Part shown: positions 15,392-22,791 of the stretch, one piece after another
Position numbering within the stretch: position 1 is the first letter of the stretch
Layout: each line of letters starts with the position of its first letter
From: an uncultured bacterium
GTDB taxonomy: Bacteria > Desulfobacterota > Desulfobaccia > Desulfobaccales > 0-14-0-80-60-11
Reading direction: 5' to 3'
NCBI GenBank assembly: GCA_937943575.1
Contig: CALEAV010000012.1
Location: 1 to 43,654 of the forward strand
DNA: 43,654 nt
The notes under the pieces: generated by a model
What the model saw: the letters and a program-made list of their open reading frames with translations, nothing else
Databases searched by the model: none
Told to the model about the DNA's origin: nothing
Translations under genes and position numbers: made by a program

Positions 15392-17056
15392 GTGACTGCC
15401 CACACCACGCTCCACGGGGACAGAGACTCCCGGGAGCGGTCCCGCACCGGCAAGCTCAGCCGCATCAACTTCTCCCTCAAACCGGAGGAGCTGGAGGCTT
15501 ATCTCAACGAATACGTCATCAAACAGGATGAGGCCAAAAGCATCCTGGCCACCAAGGTCTGCACCCACTTCAACCGCATCCGCCACTTCCTGGAGCGGGG
15601 CCGGGAGCCGGAGCCCGGGGTGGGGGCCATCAAGAACAACATCATCCTCATCGGCCCCACCGGGGTGGGGAAGACCTACCTGGTCAAGCTCATCGCCAAG
15701 AAGCTGGGGGTGCCCTTCGTCAAGGGGGATGCCACCAAGTTCAGCGAAACCGGCTATGTGGGCGGCGACGTGGAGGACCTGGTCCGGGACCTGGTGCACG
15801 CCGCCGATGACGACATCGAGCTGGCCCAGTACGGCATCATCTACCTGGATGAGATCGACAAGATCGCCTCGTCCCACTCCTACTGGGGGCCCGACGTCTC
15901 CCGCACCGGCGTGCAGCGGGCCCTCCTCAAGCCCATGGAGGAGACCGAGGTGGACCTCAAGGTGGCCCACGACCCGGTGAGCCAGATCCAGGCCATCGAG
16001 CATTACCGCCGCACCGGCAAAAAAGAGAAGCGCACCATCAACACCCGGCACATCCTCTTCATCGTCAGCGGCGCCTTCAACGGCCTGGACAAGATCATCA
16101 AGGAGCGCCTGGCCAAGCAGGAGATCGGCTTCGGGGTCAAGGCCACCACCAAGGAATATACCCAGAACCTCTTAAAGCAGGTGACGGCCCAGGACCTCAT
16201 CAAGTACGGGTTCGAATCGGAGTTTGTGGGCCGCCTGCCGGTGATCGCGGTGCTGGAGGAGCTCACCGCCGAGGACCTCTATGAGATTCTGGCCAACCCC
16301 AACAACCCCATCATCAACAGCAAGAAGCGGGATTTCAAGGCCTACGGCATCGACATCAAGTTCGAGGACGAGGCCCTGCGCCTGCTGGCGGAGCGGGCCG
16401 CCCGCCACAAGACCGGCGCCCGGGGCCTGGTGAGCGTCATCGAGCGGGTGCTCATCAACTTTGAAAAACGCCTGCCCTCCACCAGCATCCGGCGCCTGGT
16501 GGTCACCCCCGAGGTGGTGAAAAACCCCAAGGAGGAGCTGGAGCGGCTGCTGGCCCACCCGGATGACCCGGCCTACGAGGAGCGCTTTGAGGCGGCGGCC
16601 CGGCGGGAGCGGGAGCTTCTCAGGCAGTCCGTCCGCCGCCGGGAGCAGGAGATCCTCACCCTCTACCGCCTGCCCCTCACCGAGGCCCGGGTGGAGCTCA
16701 TCATCGACCGCTACCTGGGGCTGGACGGCGATCTCAAGGCCGCCCTGGAGGAGGTCTCCCGGCTCTTTCACGAAGTGCGCCGCTTTGAGGAGAAGTTCTA
16801 CGAGGAGCACCTCCTGGAGATCCACTTCGAGGACGAGGCCCTGGATGAAATCCTCCGCCAGGCGATGGCGGAGAACACCTCCGCCCGGCAGATCTGCCAG
16901 GGGCTGGCCAAGGACCTGGAGTATGCCCTGAAGCTGGTGCGGGACCGCACCTCCCAGGACGTCTTCCTCCTCACCCGGGAGGCCATCCAGGATCTGGACG
17001 GGTATCTCAACGAGCTGATCCGGCAGCACTACCAGAAGACCCTCTTTCGGGAGTAA
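15392..17056 (+). CDS. ClpX-like AAA+ ATPase without zinc domain, with duplicated small subdomain
   Basis: A 554-residue protein whose residues 30-375 are a ClpX-type AAA+ module: Walker A GPTGVGKT (88-95), pore loop GYVG (121-124), Walker B YLDEID (151-156), the ClpP-docking tripeptide IGF (245-247) and sensor-2 arginine in TGARGL (341-346). The N-terminal C4 zinc-binding domain of true ClpX is absent. The C-terminus is extended by about 170 residues. It contains a second, degenerate copy of the small AAA+ subdomain: FEDEAL at 324 and 479, with T-x-A-R at 341 and 496, spaced identically. It may unfold proteins for ClpP with different adaptors. The GTG start is the only plausible one. Confidence 0.85.
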   Translation: MTAHTTLHGDRDSRERSRTGKLSRINFSLKPEELEAYLNEYVIKQDEAKSILATKVCTHFNRIRHFLERGREPEPGVGAIKNNIILIGPTGVGKTYLVKLIAKKLGVPFVKGDATKFSETGYVGGDVEDLVRDLVHAADDDIELAQYGIIYLDEIDKIASSHSYWGPDVSRTGVQRALLKPMEETEVDLKVAHDPVSQIQAIEHYRRTGKKEKRTINTRHILFIVSGAFNGLDKIIKERLAKQEIGFGVKATTKEYTQNLLKQVTAQDLIKYGFESEFVGRLPVIAVLEELTAEDLYEILANPNNPIINSKKRDFKAYGIDIKFEDEALRLLAERAARHKTGARGLVSVIERVLINFEKRLPSTSIRRLVVTPEVVKNPKEELERLLAHPDDPAYEERFEAAARRERELLRQSVRRREQEILTLYRLPLTEARVELIIDRYLGLDGDLKAALEEVSRLFHEVRRFEEKFYEEHLLEIHFEDEALDEILRQAMAENTSARQICQGLAKDLEYALKLVRDRTSQDVFLLTREAIQDLDGYLNELIRQHYQKTLFRE

Positions 17057-17175
17057 CCGGGGCCTGAAGGGGGGCCGGAGGCCTCACTTGCAGGGGGTGG
17101 GGTCCAGGGGAGGGCAGGGGCCGGCGGGCCCTGGCTTCCTCCCCCGACCTCGCCTCCAAAGGCACAGGAGACCGC

Positions 17176-18405
17176 ATGGTCGGGGTATCCAAGCTCTACT
17201 GCGGCGCCGTGGAGGCCGGGGATGTGCTGCGCTACGGGCACGGCGCCCGCCGGGCCAAGGAGCTGCCTTCCCACCTGCTGCAGTTTTCCGCCGACAAAAA
17301 GCCGGTGGTGGTGTGGAACGTCACCCGGCGCTGCAACCTGAAGTGCCTCCACTGCTATGCCCAGGCCACCGCCGGGGCGGCCCCGGATGAGCTGACCCAC
17401 GAGGAAGGTCTGGCTCTGCTCCAGGACCTGGCCGACTTCGGGGTGCCGGTGGTGCTCTTCTCCGGGGGCGAGCCCCTGATGCGGGAGGACCTCTTCGAGC
17501 TCATCGAACGGGCCGTGGCCCTCGGCATGCGGGCGGTGATCTCCACCAACGGCACCCTCATCACCCGGGAGGTGGCCGGGCGCCTCAAGACCCTGGGGCT
17601 GTCCTATGTGGGCATCAGCCTGGACGGCACCCAACCCACCCATGACCGCTTCCGGGGCCAGCCCGGGTCCTTTGCCGCGGCCATGGCGGGGGTGCGGAAC
17701 TGCCAGGAGGCGGGCCTCAAGGTGGGGCTGCGGTTCACCGTGAGCCGCCTCAACCACCGGGAGGTGCCCGCCATCTTTGATCTGGTGGAGGAATACAACA
17801 TCCCCCGCATCTGCTTCTATCACCTGGTCTACACCGGCCGGGGGAGCAGGCTTCTGGACCAGGCCCTCACCCACACCGAGACCCGGGAGCTGGTGGACCT
17901 GATCTGCGCCCGCACCCGGCGCCTCTTTGAGGCCGGCCGCCGGGTGGAGGTCCTCACGGTGGACAACCACGCCGACGGCCCCTACATCTACCTGAAGCTC
18001 CTCAGGGAAGATCCGGCCCGGGCCGCCCAGGTGCTGGAGCTGCTGCAGATGAACGAGGGCAACAACTCCGGGCGGGGCATCGGCTGCGTCAGCTGGGAGG
18101 GCTCGGTGCACGCCGACCAGTTCTGGCGGCATTATTCCTTCGGGAACGTGCGGCAGCGGCCCTTCAGCCAGATCTGGACCGACCTCTCGGAGCCGCTTCT
18201 GGCCAGGCTCAAGGACAAGAAGCGCTACGTCACCGGCCGCTGCGCCCGCTGCCGCTGGCTGGACATCTGTGCCGGCAACTTCCGGGTGCGGGCCGAGGCC
18301 GTCACCGGGGACCTGTGGGCCCCGGACCCCGCCTGTTACCTCACCGACGAGGAGATCGGCCTGCACGGCACACAAAAGGAGGGTCCAGGGAGTCCGAATC
18401 CCTGA
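17176..18405 (+). CDS. ahbC: 12,18-didecarboxysiroheme deacetylase AhbC (radical SAM/SPASM)
   Basis: The 409-residue protein has the radical SAM cluster Cys53, Cys57 and Cys60 (TRRCNLKCLHC) and a C-terminal SPASM-like cysteine set (GIGC, GRCARC, DIC, PAC). The opening, SKLYCGAVEAGDVLRYG then LPSHLLQFSADKKPVVVWN, and the segment NNSGRGIGCVSWEGSVHADQFWRHYSFGN recall AhbC of Desulfovibrio and archaea as I remember them. AhbC removes the acetate side chains of didecarboxysiroheme to give Fe-coproporphyrin III, in the siroheme-dependent heme pathway. AhbD, the paralogous last enzyme, is the main alternative. A clear AGGAG precedes the ATG. Other ahb genes are not in the window. Confidence 0.85.
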   Translation: MVGVSKLYCGAVEAGDVLRYGHGARRAKELPSHLLQFSADKKPVVVWNVTRRCNLKCLHCYAQATAGAAPDELTHEEGLALLQDLADFGVPVVLFSGGEPLMREDLFELIERAVALGMRAVISTNGTLITREVAGRLKTLGLSYVGISLDGTQPTHDRFRGQPGSFAAAMAGVRNCQEAGLKVGLRFTVSRLNHREVPAIFDLVEEYNIPRICFYHLVYTGRGSRLLDQALTHTETRELVDLICARTRRLFEAGRRVEVLTVDNHADGPYIYLKLLREDPARAAQVLELLQMNEGNNSGRGIGCVSWEGSVHADQFWRHYSFGNVRQRPFSQIWTDLSEPLLARLKDKKRYVTGRCARCRWLDICAGNFRVRAEAVTGDLWAPDPACYLTDEEIGLHGTQKEGPGSPNP

Positions 18406-18438
18406 ACCCTCCGGGGGCTGTCAGGTTCCGGCGGCAGA

Positions 18439-18458
18439 GGGGCCGGATGTCCGGCCCC
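18439..18458. terminator. Bidirectional stem-loop between ahbC and the cold-shock gene
   Basis: An 8-bp GC stem (GGGGCCGG with CCGGCCCC, loop ATGT) lies midway between two converging genes. The plus side is followed by TTCTCCGTGTTT and the minus side by no T-run, so it fits ahbC termination better. Confidence 0.55.
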
Positions 18459-18475
18459 TTCTCCGTGTTTCGGCC

Positions 18476-18679
18476 TCAGACCTTGGTGACGTTGACGGCC
18501 TGGAGGCCCTTGGGCCCTTCGTTCACCTCAAATTCCACCTCATCGTTTTCCTTCAGGGTGCGGAAGCCCTTGCCCACGATGTTGGTGTAGTGCACGAAGA
18601 GGTCCGGCCCTTCCTCCCGCTGGATGAAGCCGTAGCCCTTGGCCTCATTGAACCACTTGACCCTGCCGGTATAGCGCAT
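18476..18679 (-). CDS. Cold-shock domain protein (CspA family)
   Basis: A 67-residue single cold-shock domain with RNP1 KGYGFI (14-19) and RNP2 LFVHY, of normal length. It binds single-stranded RNA or DNA and acts as an RNA chaperone. The ATG at 18679 directly follows GGAGGAGGT, a very strong ribosome site; the frame is open 35 codons further upstream but those residues are not cold-shock-like. The leader is long and structured (see 18680-18837), which is typical of cold-inducible members. Whether this one is cold-induced or constitutive cannot be told. Confidence 0.95.
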   Translation of the reverse strand: MRYTGRVKWFNEAKGYGFIQREEGPDLFVHYTNIVGKGFRTLKENDEVEFEVNEGPKGLQAVNVTKV

Positions 18680-18837
18680 ACCTCCTCCAGACCAGAAAGC
18701 CTCCAACTGTGTTGCCGGCACAAAGAACGGGGGCGGGCCAGAAAAAAAACGGCGGGCAGACGCCGCCCCACCGTCGCTTTTCACAACCTCAGACGAACTC
18801 CCCAGACACTGCCAGCATCGCCCGAACCAGAAAGATG
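18680..18837 (-). promoter_or_regulatory. Candidate regulatory leader of the cold-shock gene
   Basis: If transcription starts at the only good promoter upstream (18844-18871), the leader is about 158 nt. It contains an intrinsic-terminator-like hairpin with eight T residues roughly 95 nt into the transcript, ahead of the ribosome site. I see no convincing promoter between that hairpin and the ATG. Confidence 0.4.
18742..18766 (-). terminator. Terminator or attenuator hairpin
   Basis: On the minus strand a 5-bp GC stem plus a wobble pair (CGGCG with CGCCG, six-base loop) is followed by eight T residues (18749-18742). It could end the deacetylase transcript or act as an attenuator inside the cold-shock leader. 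Confidence 0.65.
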
Positions 18838-18843
18838 CCCCTG

Positions 18844-18871
18844 ATTACCATGGAAATCCGGGCTCTGTCAA
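18844..18871 (-). promoter_or_regulatory. Minus-strand promoter between the deacetylase and cold-shock genes
   Basis: A perfect TTGACA (18871-18866) lies 16 bases from GGTAAT (18849-18844, 4/6). It begins just after the deacetylase stop codon and points to the cold-shock gene. Confidence 0.5.
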
Positions 18872-18889
18872 GGAAAATCCGCAGCCGGC

Positions 18890-19876
18890 TCAGGCTTCCG
18901 CCGCCTCCGCCCTCTTCAGCTCCCGGCCGGAGAGCAGACGCAGGTGGTCCTCCACGCAGTCGGCCAGCACCTCCAGGTTGTAGCCGCCCTCCAGGACGCT
19001 CATGAGCCGGCCCCGGGCGGTGTCCTGGGCCAGCTTGAGGAGCATCCGCCCCATGGCAGTGTAGCCCCGGCGGGTGAGGTTCTGATGGGCCAGGGGGTCC
19101 AGCCGGTGGGCGTCAAAGCCGGCGGAGATGAGCACAAACTGGGGCGCGAAATCATACAGGCGGGGGAGTCCCTCCTTCTCCAGGGCCTCCAGGTAGTCCT
19201 CATCGCCGCTCCGCGGCGGCAGGGGCAGGTTGAGGGTGTAGCCCTCCCCGGGGCCGCGGCCCTTCTCCTTGCGGCGGCCGGTGCCGGGATAGCAGTAGTC
19301 CGGGTCCTCATGCAGCGACAGGTAGAAGACCCGGGGGTCGGCCTCGAAGAGGTGCTGGGTGCCGTTGCCGTGGTGCACGTCCCAGTCCACGATGGCCACC
19401 CGCTCCAGGCCGTGCTGCTTCAGGAGATACACGGCGGCGATGGCCACGTTGTTGAAAAAGCAGAAGCCCATGGCCCGGTTGTATTCGGCATGGTGCCCCG
19501 GGGGGCGGACGGCGCAGAAGGCGTTGGCCACCTCGCCTTGCATGATGGCCTCGGCCCCGGCCAGCACCCCCCCCACGGCCAGGAGGGCGATCTCATAGGA
19601 TCTGTCACAGATGCCGCAATCGGGCACCATGAAGATGCTCTGCTTCTTTTGGCAGGCCTGCTCAAAGCGCCTGATGTAGGCCGGATCGTGCACCGCCTCC
19701 ACCCAGGGGAGGACCCCCTCCTCCCAGGGGGGGATGATGGTCAGCTCGTTCCACAGGCCGCTGAATTTGAGCTGCTTGATGATGGCCTTGAGGCGGTCCG
19801 GCCGCTCCGGGTGCCAGGTCCCGGGATCGTGCAGCAGGTAGCGCTCATCCGTCACCAGTCCGGTGGTCACTGTCAT
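18890..19876 (-). CDS. Histone deacetylase/AcuC-family zinc amidohydrolase
   Basis: The 328-residue protein is a class II-like HDAC-family enzyme. It has the opening HDPGTWHPERPDRLK, the RPPGHHA pair of catalytic histidines, GFCFFNNVAIAA, the zinc ligands in DWDVHHGNGTQ and SAGFDAH, and EGGYN near the end. Bacterial members remove acyl groups from small molecules (acetylpolyamines) or from proteins such as acetyl-CoA synthetase. The substrate cannot be read from the sequence. The ATG at 19876 follows GGAGG at seven bases, better than an ATG 18 bases upstream. It lies downstream of the SOD gene on the same strand, separated by two terminator-like hairpins. Confidence 0.92.
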   Translation of the reverse strand: MTVTTGLVTDERYLLHDPGTWHPERPDRLKAIIKQLKFSGLWNELTIIPPWEEGVLPWVEAVHDPAYIRRFEQACQKKQSIFMVPDCGICDRSYEIALLAVGGVLAGAEAIMQGEVANAFCAVRPPGHHAEYNRAMGFCFFNNVAIAAVYLLKQHGLERVAIVDWDVHHGNGTQHLFEADPRVFYLSLHEDPDYCYPGTGRRKEKGRGPGEGYTLNLPLPPRSGDEDYLEALEKEGLPRLYDFAPQFVLISAGFDAHRLDPLAHQNLTRRGYTAMGRMLLKLAQDTARGRLMSVLEGGYNLEVLADCVEDHLRLLSGRELKRAEAAEA

Positions 19877-19894
19877 GGAGTCCCTCCCAGGCAC

Positions 19895-19919
19895 AAAAAG
19901 ACCGTCCGTTTGGGACGGT
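19895..19919 (-). terminator. T-tailed hairpin upstream of the deacetylase gene
   Basis: ACCGTCC and GGACGGT (7 bp, loop of five) are followed on the minus strand by CTTTTTG. It ends only 19 bases before the deacetylase start codon, so it may be an attenuator for that gene as well as a second stop for the SOD transcript. Confidence 0.6.
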
Positions 19920-20006
19920 TATGGATAAACCTTCGCGTTTTTGCCGCCGGGAGTAAAGGAAATTTGCACTCCGGCTCTCAACGGCCTGGCCGGTGACCTG
20001 CGGCGG

Positions 20007-20036
20007 AAAGGGAGGGCCCGGTGTTCCGGGCCTCCC
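20007..20036 (-). terminator. Terminator of the cytoplasmic SOD gene
   Basis: On the minus strand an 11-bp stem with a single bulge (20036-20026 with 20021-20010, loop AACA) is followed by TTT. It starts 13 bases past the SOD stop. Confidence 0.65.
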
Positions 20037-20048
20037 CCGGAGCGGGCC

Positions 20049-20636
20049 TCACTTCCTGACGTAGCGCTGCTCCACTTCCTCCCACTTGAGGTTCTTCATG
20101 AAGGCGGCGATATAATCCGCCCGCTTGAGGCCGTAATCGATCATGAAGGCATGCTCGAAGCAGTCCAGAACCAGGAGGGGGTTGAGGCCGGCGCAATGGC
20201 CGACATCATGCTCGTTGATCCACTGGTTGATCAGCAGCCCCTGGGCGATGTCCTGGTAGACGACCACCCAGCCGATGCCCCGCATGGTGGCCGCGGCGGT
20301 GAACTCCTTGGCCCAGGCGTCGAAGGAGCCGAACTGGGACTCAAGGGCCTGCATCACCGTGGGCGCCTTGGTGGGGTCGCCTTCGCCGCCCAGGTTTTCA
20401 AAATAGAGTTCGTGGAGGCGCATGCCGTTCCATTCCCAGCCCAGGCGCCGCCGGAGCTCCGCCGCCTCATACTCGGCCTGCTTGCCCTCTTTGAGCATGG
20501 CCTCCAGGGTTTCCATGACCTTGTTGGTGTTGGTGACATAACCCTGATAGAGGGTGAAGTGGTTTTTGAGGAGGGTCTCGCTGAAGCCCGGCATACCGAT
20601 GAGGTGGGAATAGTCCAAAACCGCGTATTTCTTCAT
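20049..20636 (-). CDS. Cytoplasmic Fe/Mn superoxide dismutase
   Basis: A 195-residue SOD without signal peptide. Metal ligands are His26 (NHFTLYQGYV), His75 (RLHELYF), Asp158 and His162 (DCFEHA). It converts superoxide to oxygen and hydrogen peroxide. It is plainly paralogous to the lipoprotein SOD at 8018-8686: both share LHELYF, the NEHDVGH segment and the C-terminal EHAF--DYGLKRADYI run. Both lack the usual DxWEHAYY Trp and Tyr residues. Metal preference cannot be decided by eye. GGAGAGGAG precedes the ATG and a fair promoter lies about 30 bases upstream of it. Confidence 0.93.
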   Translation of the reverse strand: MKKYAVLDYSHLIGMPGFSETLLKNHFTLYQGYVTNTNKVMETLEAMLKEGKQAEYEAAELRRRLGWEWNGMRLHELYFENLGGEGDPTKAPTVMQALESQFGSFDAWAKEFTAAATMRGIGWVVVYQDIAQGLLINQWINEHDVGHCAGLNPLLVLDCFEHAFMIDYGLKRADYIAAFMKNLKWEEVEQRYVRK

Positions 20637-20670
20637 GCTCCTCTCCTTTCGGACCCGGAAATTTTCCCTA

Positions 20671-20698
20671 AAGATAGTCCTTGGCCGGGGGAAATCAA
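20671..20698 (-). promoter_or_regulatory. Promoter of the cytoplasmic SOD gene
   Basis: TTGATT (20698-20693) and TATCTT (20676-20671), each 4/6, are 16 bases apart on the minus strand, giving a leader of about 28 nt. Confidence 0.45.
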
Positions 20699-20922
20699 GG
20701 CGCCGCCCGGAAAATATCGGGAAATATTCCTGGACAGGAACGATATCGGCAAAGGCCCTTTGATTTTTCGGATTTTTGGCATAAAATGACAGCGTTGTGG
20801 GAGGGGAGGCCCGGGGAGCGATGGCTCCCTTGCCTCCCCCCTCCCTTCAGGAGCGGGGGAAAGGGCCCGGAAGGGGGCAGGGGGGACGGTGCCCCGGCCC
20901 TGGCCCCCAATCGGGGCCATCC

Positions 20923-21183
20923 TCATCCCTGGGCTTCCAGGTCTTCCGGGTCCAGGAGGCCCTGGGTGAGAAGGGCCTGCTCCAGCTGGGCCAGGGCCTG
21001 TTTGAAGGCAGGGTAGAGGCCCACCGCCAGGGAGACCCCCTTGCGGGTGGGCACCCATTCATCTTCCCCCTCCCCGGGGACGTGGATGCGGATGTCGATG
21101 AGGCGGTGGCCCTTGTATTCCGACAGGGAGAGGAAGATGGTCTCCCGGGCGTTTTTGGGAACCTTGCTGACGGGCTCGGACAT
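20923..21183 (-). CDS. PC4/p15-like single-stranded-DNA-binding transcriptional coactivator
   Basis: An 86-residue protein matching the transcriptional coactivator p15 (PC4) domain: ETIFLSLSEYKGHRLIDIRIHV followed by WVPTRKGVSLAVGLYPAFKQAL. In eukaryotes the domain binds single-stranded DNA; bacterial members are thought to bind single-stranded nucleic acid and their role is poorly known. The frame runs on upstream for hundreds of codons antisense to cysS, but that part is a high-GC shadow. The true start is the ATG at 21183, preceded by GGGGGG at five bases and divergent from cysS. It extends about 20 residues past the core domain at the C-terminus. Confidence 0.83.
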   Translation of the reverse strand: MSEPVSKVPKNARETIFLSLSEYKGHRLIDIRIHVPGEGEDEWVPTRKGVSLAVGLYPAFKQALAQLEQALLTQGLLDPEDLEAQG

Positions 21184-21312
21184 ATATCCCCCCCAAAGAG
21201 CTGGCCGGTGCGGGGCCGGCCTGGCAAAGACTTCGCCCATCCCGGCGGTTTTGTCAACCCCCGGACGCACCCGGGGCGGGTGAGCCGGGAAAAGGGGCTG
21301 ACGGACGGAAGG

Positions 21313-22791
21313 ATGCAGCTCTACAACACCCTCAGCCGGACCAAAGAGGAATTCGTCCCCCTCACCCCCGGCCGGGTGGGCCTCTATGCCTGCGGGGTGA
21401 CGGTCTATGACGACGTCCACCTGGGGCATGCCCGCTCTGCGGTGGTCTTCGAGGTGCTGGTGCGGTATCTCCGCCGCCGGGGCTACCGGGTCACCTGGGT
21501 GCGCAACTTCACCGACGTGGACGACAAGATCATCCGCCGGGCCCAGGAGACGGGCCTCAGCTGGCAGGAGGTGGCGGAGAAGTACATCGCCTCCTTCCGG
21601 GAGGACATGGCGGGCCTGGGGCTGCCCCCGGCCGACATCGAGCCCAAGGCCACGGAGCACATCCCGGAGATGCTGGAGATCATCCGGCGGCTGTGGGACA
21701 GGGGCTTTGCCTACCAGGGGCGGCCCGGGGGGGATGTCTATTTCCGGGTGCGCCGCTTCCCCGGCTACGGCCGGCTCTCCGGCCAGAGCCTGGAGGACCT
21801 GGAGGCCGGGGCCCGCATCGAGGTGGACGAGGCCAAGGAGGACCCCCTGGACTTTGTGCTCTGGAAGGCCTCCAAGCCCGGGGAGCCCACCTGGGACAGC
21901 CCCTACGGCCCCGGGCGCCCGGGCTGGCACATCGAGTGCTCCGCCATGTCCATGAAATACCTGGGGGAGACCCTGGACATTCACGGCGGCGGCCGGGACC
22001 TCGTCTTTCCTCACCATGAAAACGAGCTGGCCCAGTCCGAGGCGGCCACCGGCAAGCCCTTTGCCCGCTACTGGGTGCACCACGGCCTCCTCACCATCGA
22101 CCAGGAGAAGATGAGCAAGTCCCTGGGGAACTTTTTCACCGTCAAGGAGGTGTTGGCCCGCTTTCCGGCGGAGGTGGTGCGCCTCTTCCTCATCCACGGC
22201 CATTACCGCAGTCCTTTGGACTTCTCCGACGCGGCCCTGAAGGAGGCCACCGCCGGGCTGCTCCGGCTTTACACTTGCCTCGCCAAGCTGGGAGAGCACC
22301 TGCAGGCCCACCCGGCCCCGGGTATGGCCGCCCCCCGGGATTTCACCGCCGCGGTCCTGGACGCCGAGGAGACAGAGCGCCTCCTGACCCTGGCGGCCCG
22401 CGTTGACGCCGCCATGGCCGACGACCTCAACACCGCCCAGGCCCTGGGGTATCTTTTCGATGCGGTGCGCCTCACCAACCGCCTGCTGGAGAACCCTTCC
22501 ACGGAGCCGGCCTACCTTGGGGTGCTGGCCCAGGTGGAGCGGGAGCTGAAGGAGCTGGGCGCGGTGCTCACCCTCCTGCAGGCGCCGCCGGCGGCGATGG
22601 TGCAGCTCCTGCGCCGAAGCGGCGGGGAGTTGCCCCTGGCGCCGGAGGAGATCGAGGAGCTCATCGCCGCCCGGGCACGGGCCCGGAAGGACCGGGATTA
22701 CGCGCGGGCCGACGCTATCCGCCGGGAGCTGGCGGACAAAGGCATCATCCTGGAGGACACCCCCCAAGGGACCATCTGGCGCGTGCGGTAA
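21313..22791 (+). CDS. cysS: Cysteinyl-tRNA synthetase
   Basis: A 492-residue class I synthetase. It has the HIGH-type motif HLGH, the KMSKS loop, and the zinc ligands found in CysRS: a Cys in YACGVTVYD, a Cys in WHIECSAMS, and the HHENE segment. It charges tRNA-Cys with cysteine. The C-terminal anticodon-binding part with ARARKDRDYARADAIRRELADKGI is complete. Although the frame is open for about 170 codons upstream, the family begins at MQLYNTLSRTKEEF, with GGAAGG touching the ATG. It diverges from the PC4-like gene. Its stop marks the sharp edge of the AT-rich island. Confidence 0.97.
   Translation: MQLYNTLSRTKEEFVPLTPGRVGLYACGVTVYDDVHLGHARSAVVFEVLVRYLRRRGYRVTWVRNFTDVDDKIIRRAQETGLSWQEVAEKYIASFREDMAGLGLPPADIEPKATEHIPEMLEIIRRLWDRGFAYQGRPGGDVYFRVRRFPGYGRLSGQSLEDLEAGARIEVDEAKEDPLDFVLWKASKPGEPTWDSPYGPGRPGWHIECSAMSMKYLGETLDIHGGGRDLVFPHHENELAQSEAATGKPFARYWVHHGLLTIDQEKMSKSLGNFFTVKEVLARFPAEVVRLFLIHGHYRSPLDFSDAALKEATAGLLRLYTCLAKLGEHLQAHPAPGMAAPRDFTAAVLDAEETERLLTLAARVDAAMADDLNTAQALGYLFDAVRLTNRLLENPSTEPAYLGVLAQVERELKELGAVLTLLQAPPAAMVQLLRRSGGELPLAPEEIEELIAARARARKDRDYARADAIRRELADKGIILEDTPQGTIWRVR

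Noticed and set aside
21229-21257. Promoter for the PC4-like gene with TTGACA at 21257-21252 (minus)
   Set aside because: The hexamer at the right distance (GAAGTC) is too far from a -10 consensus to call.
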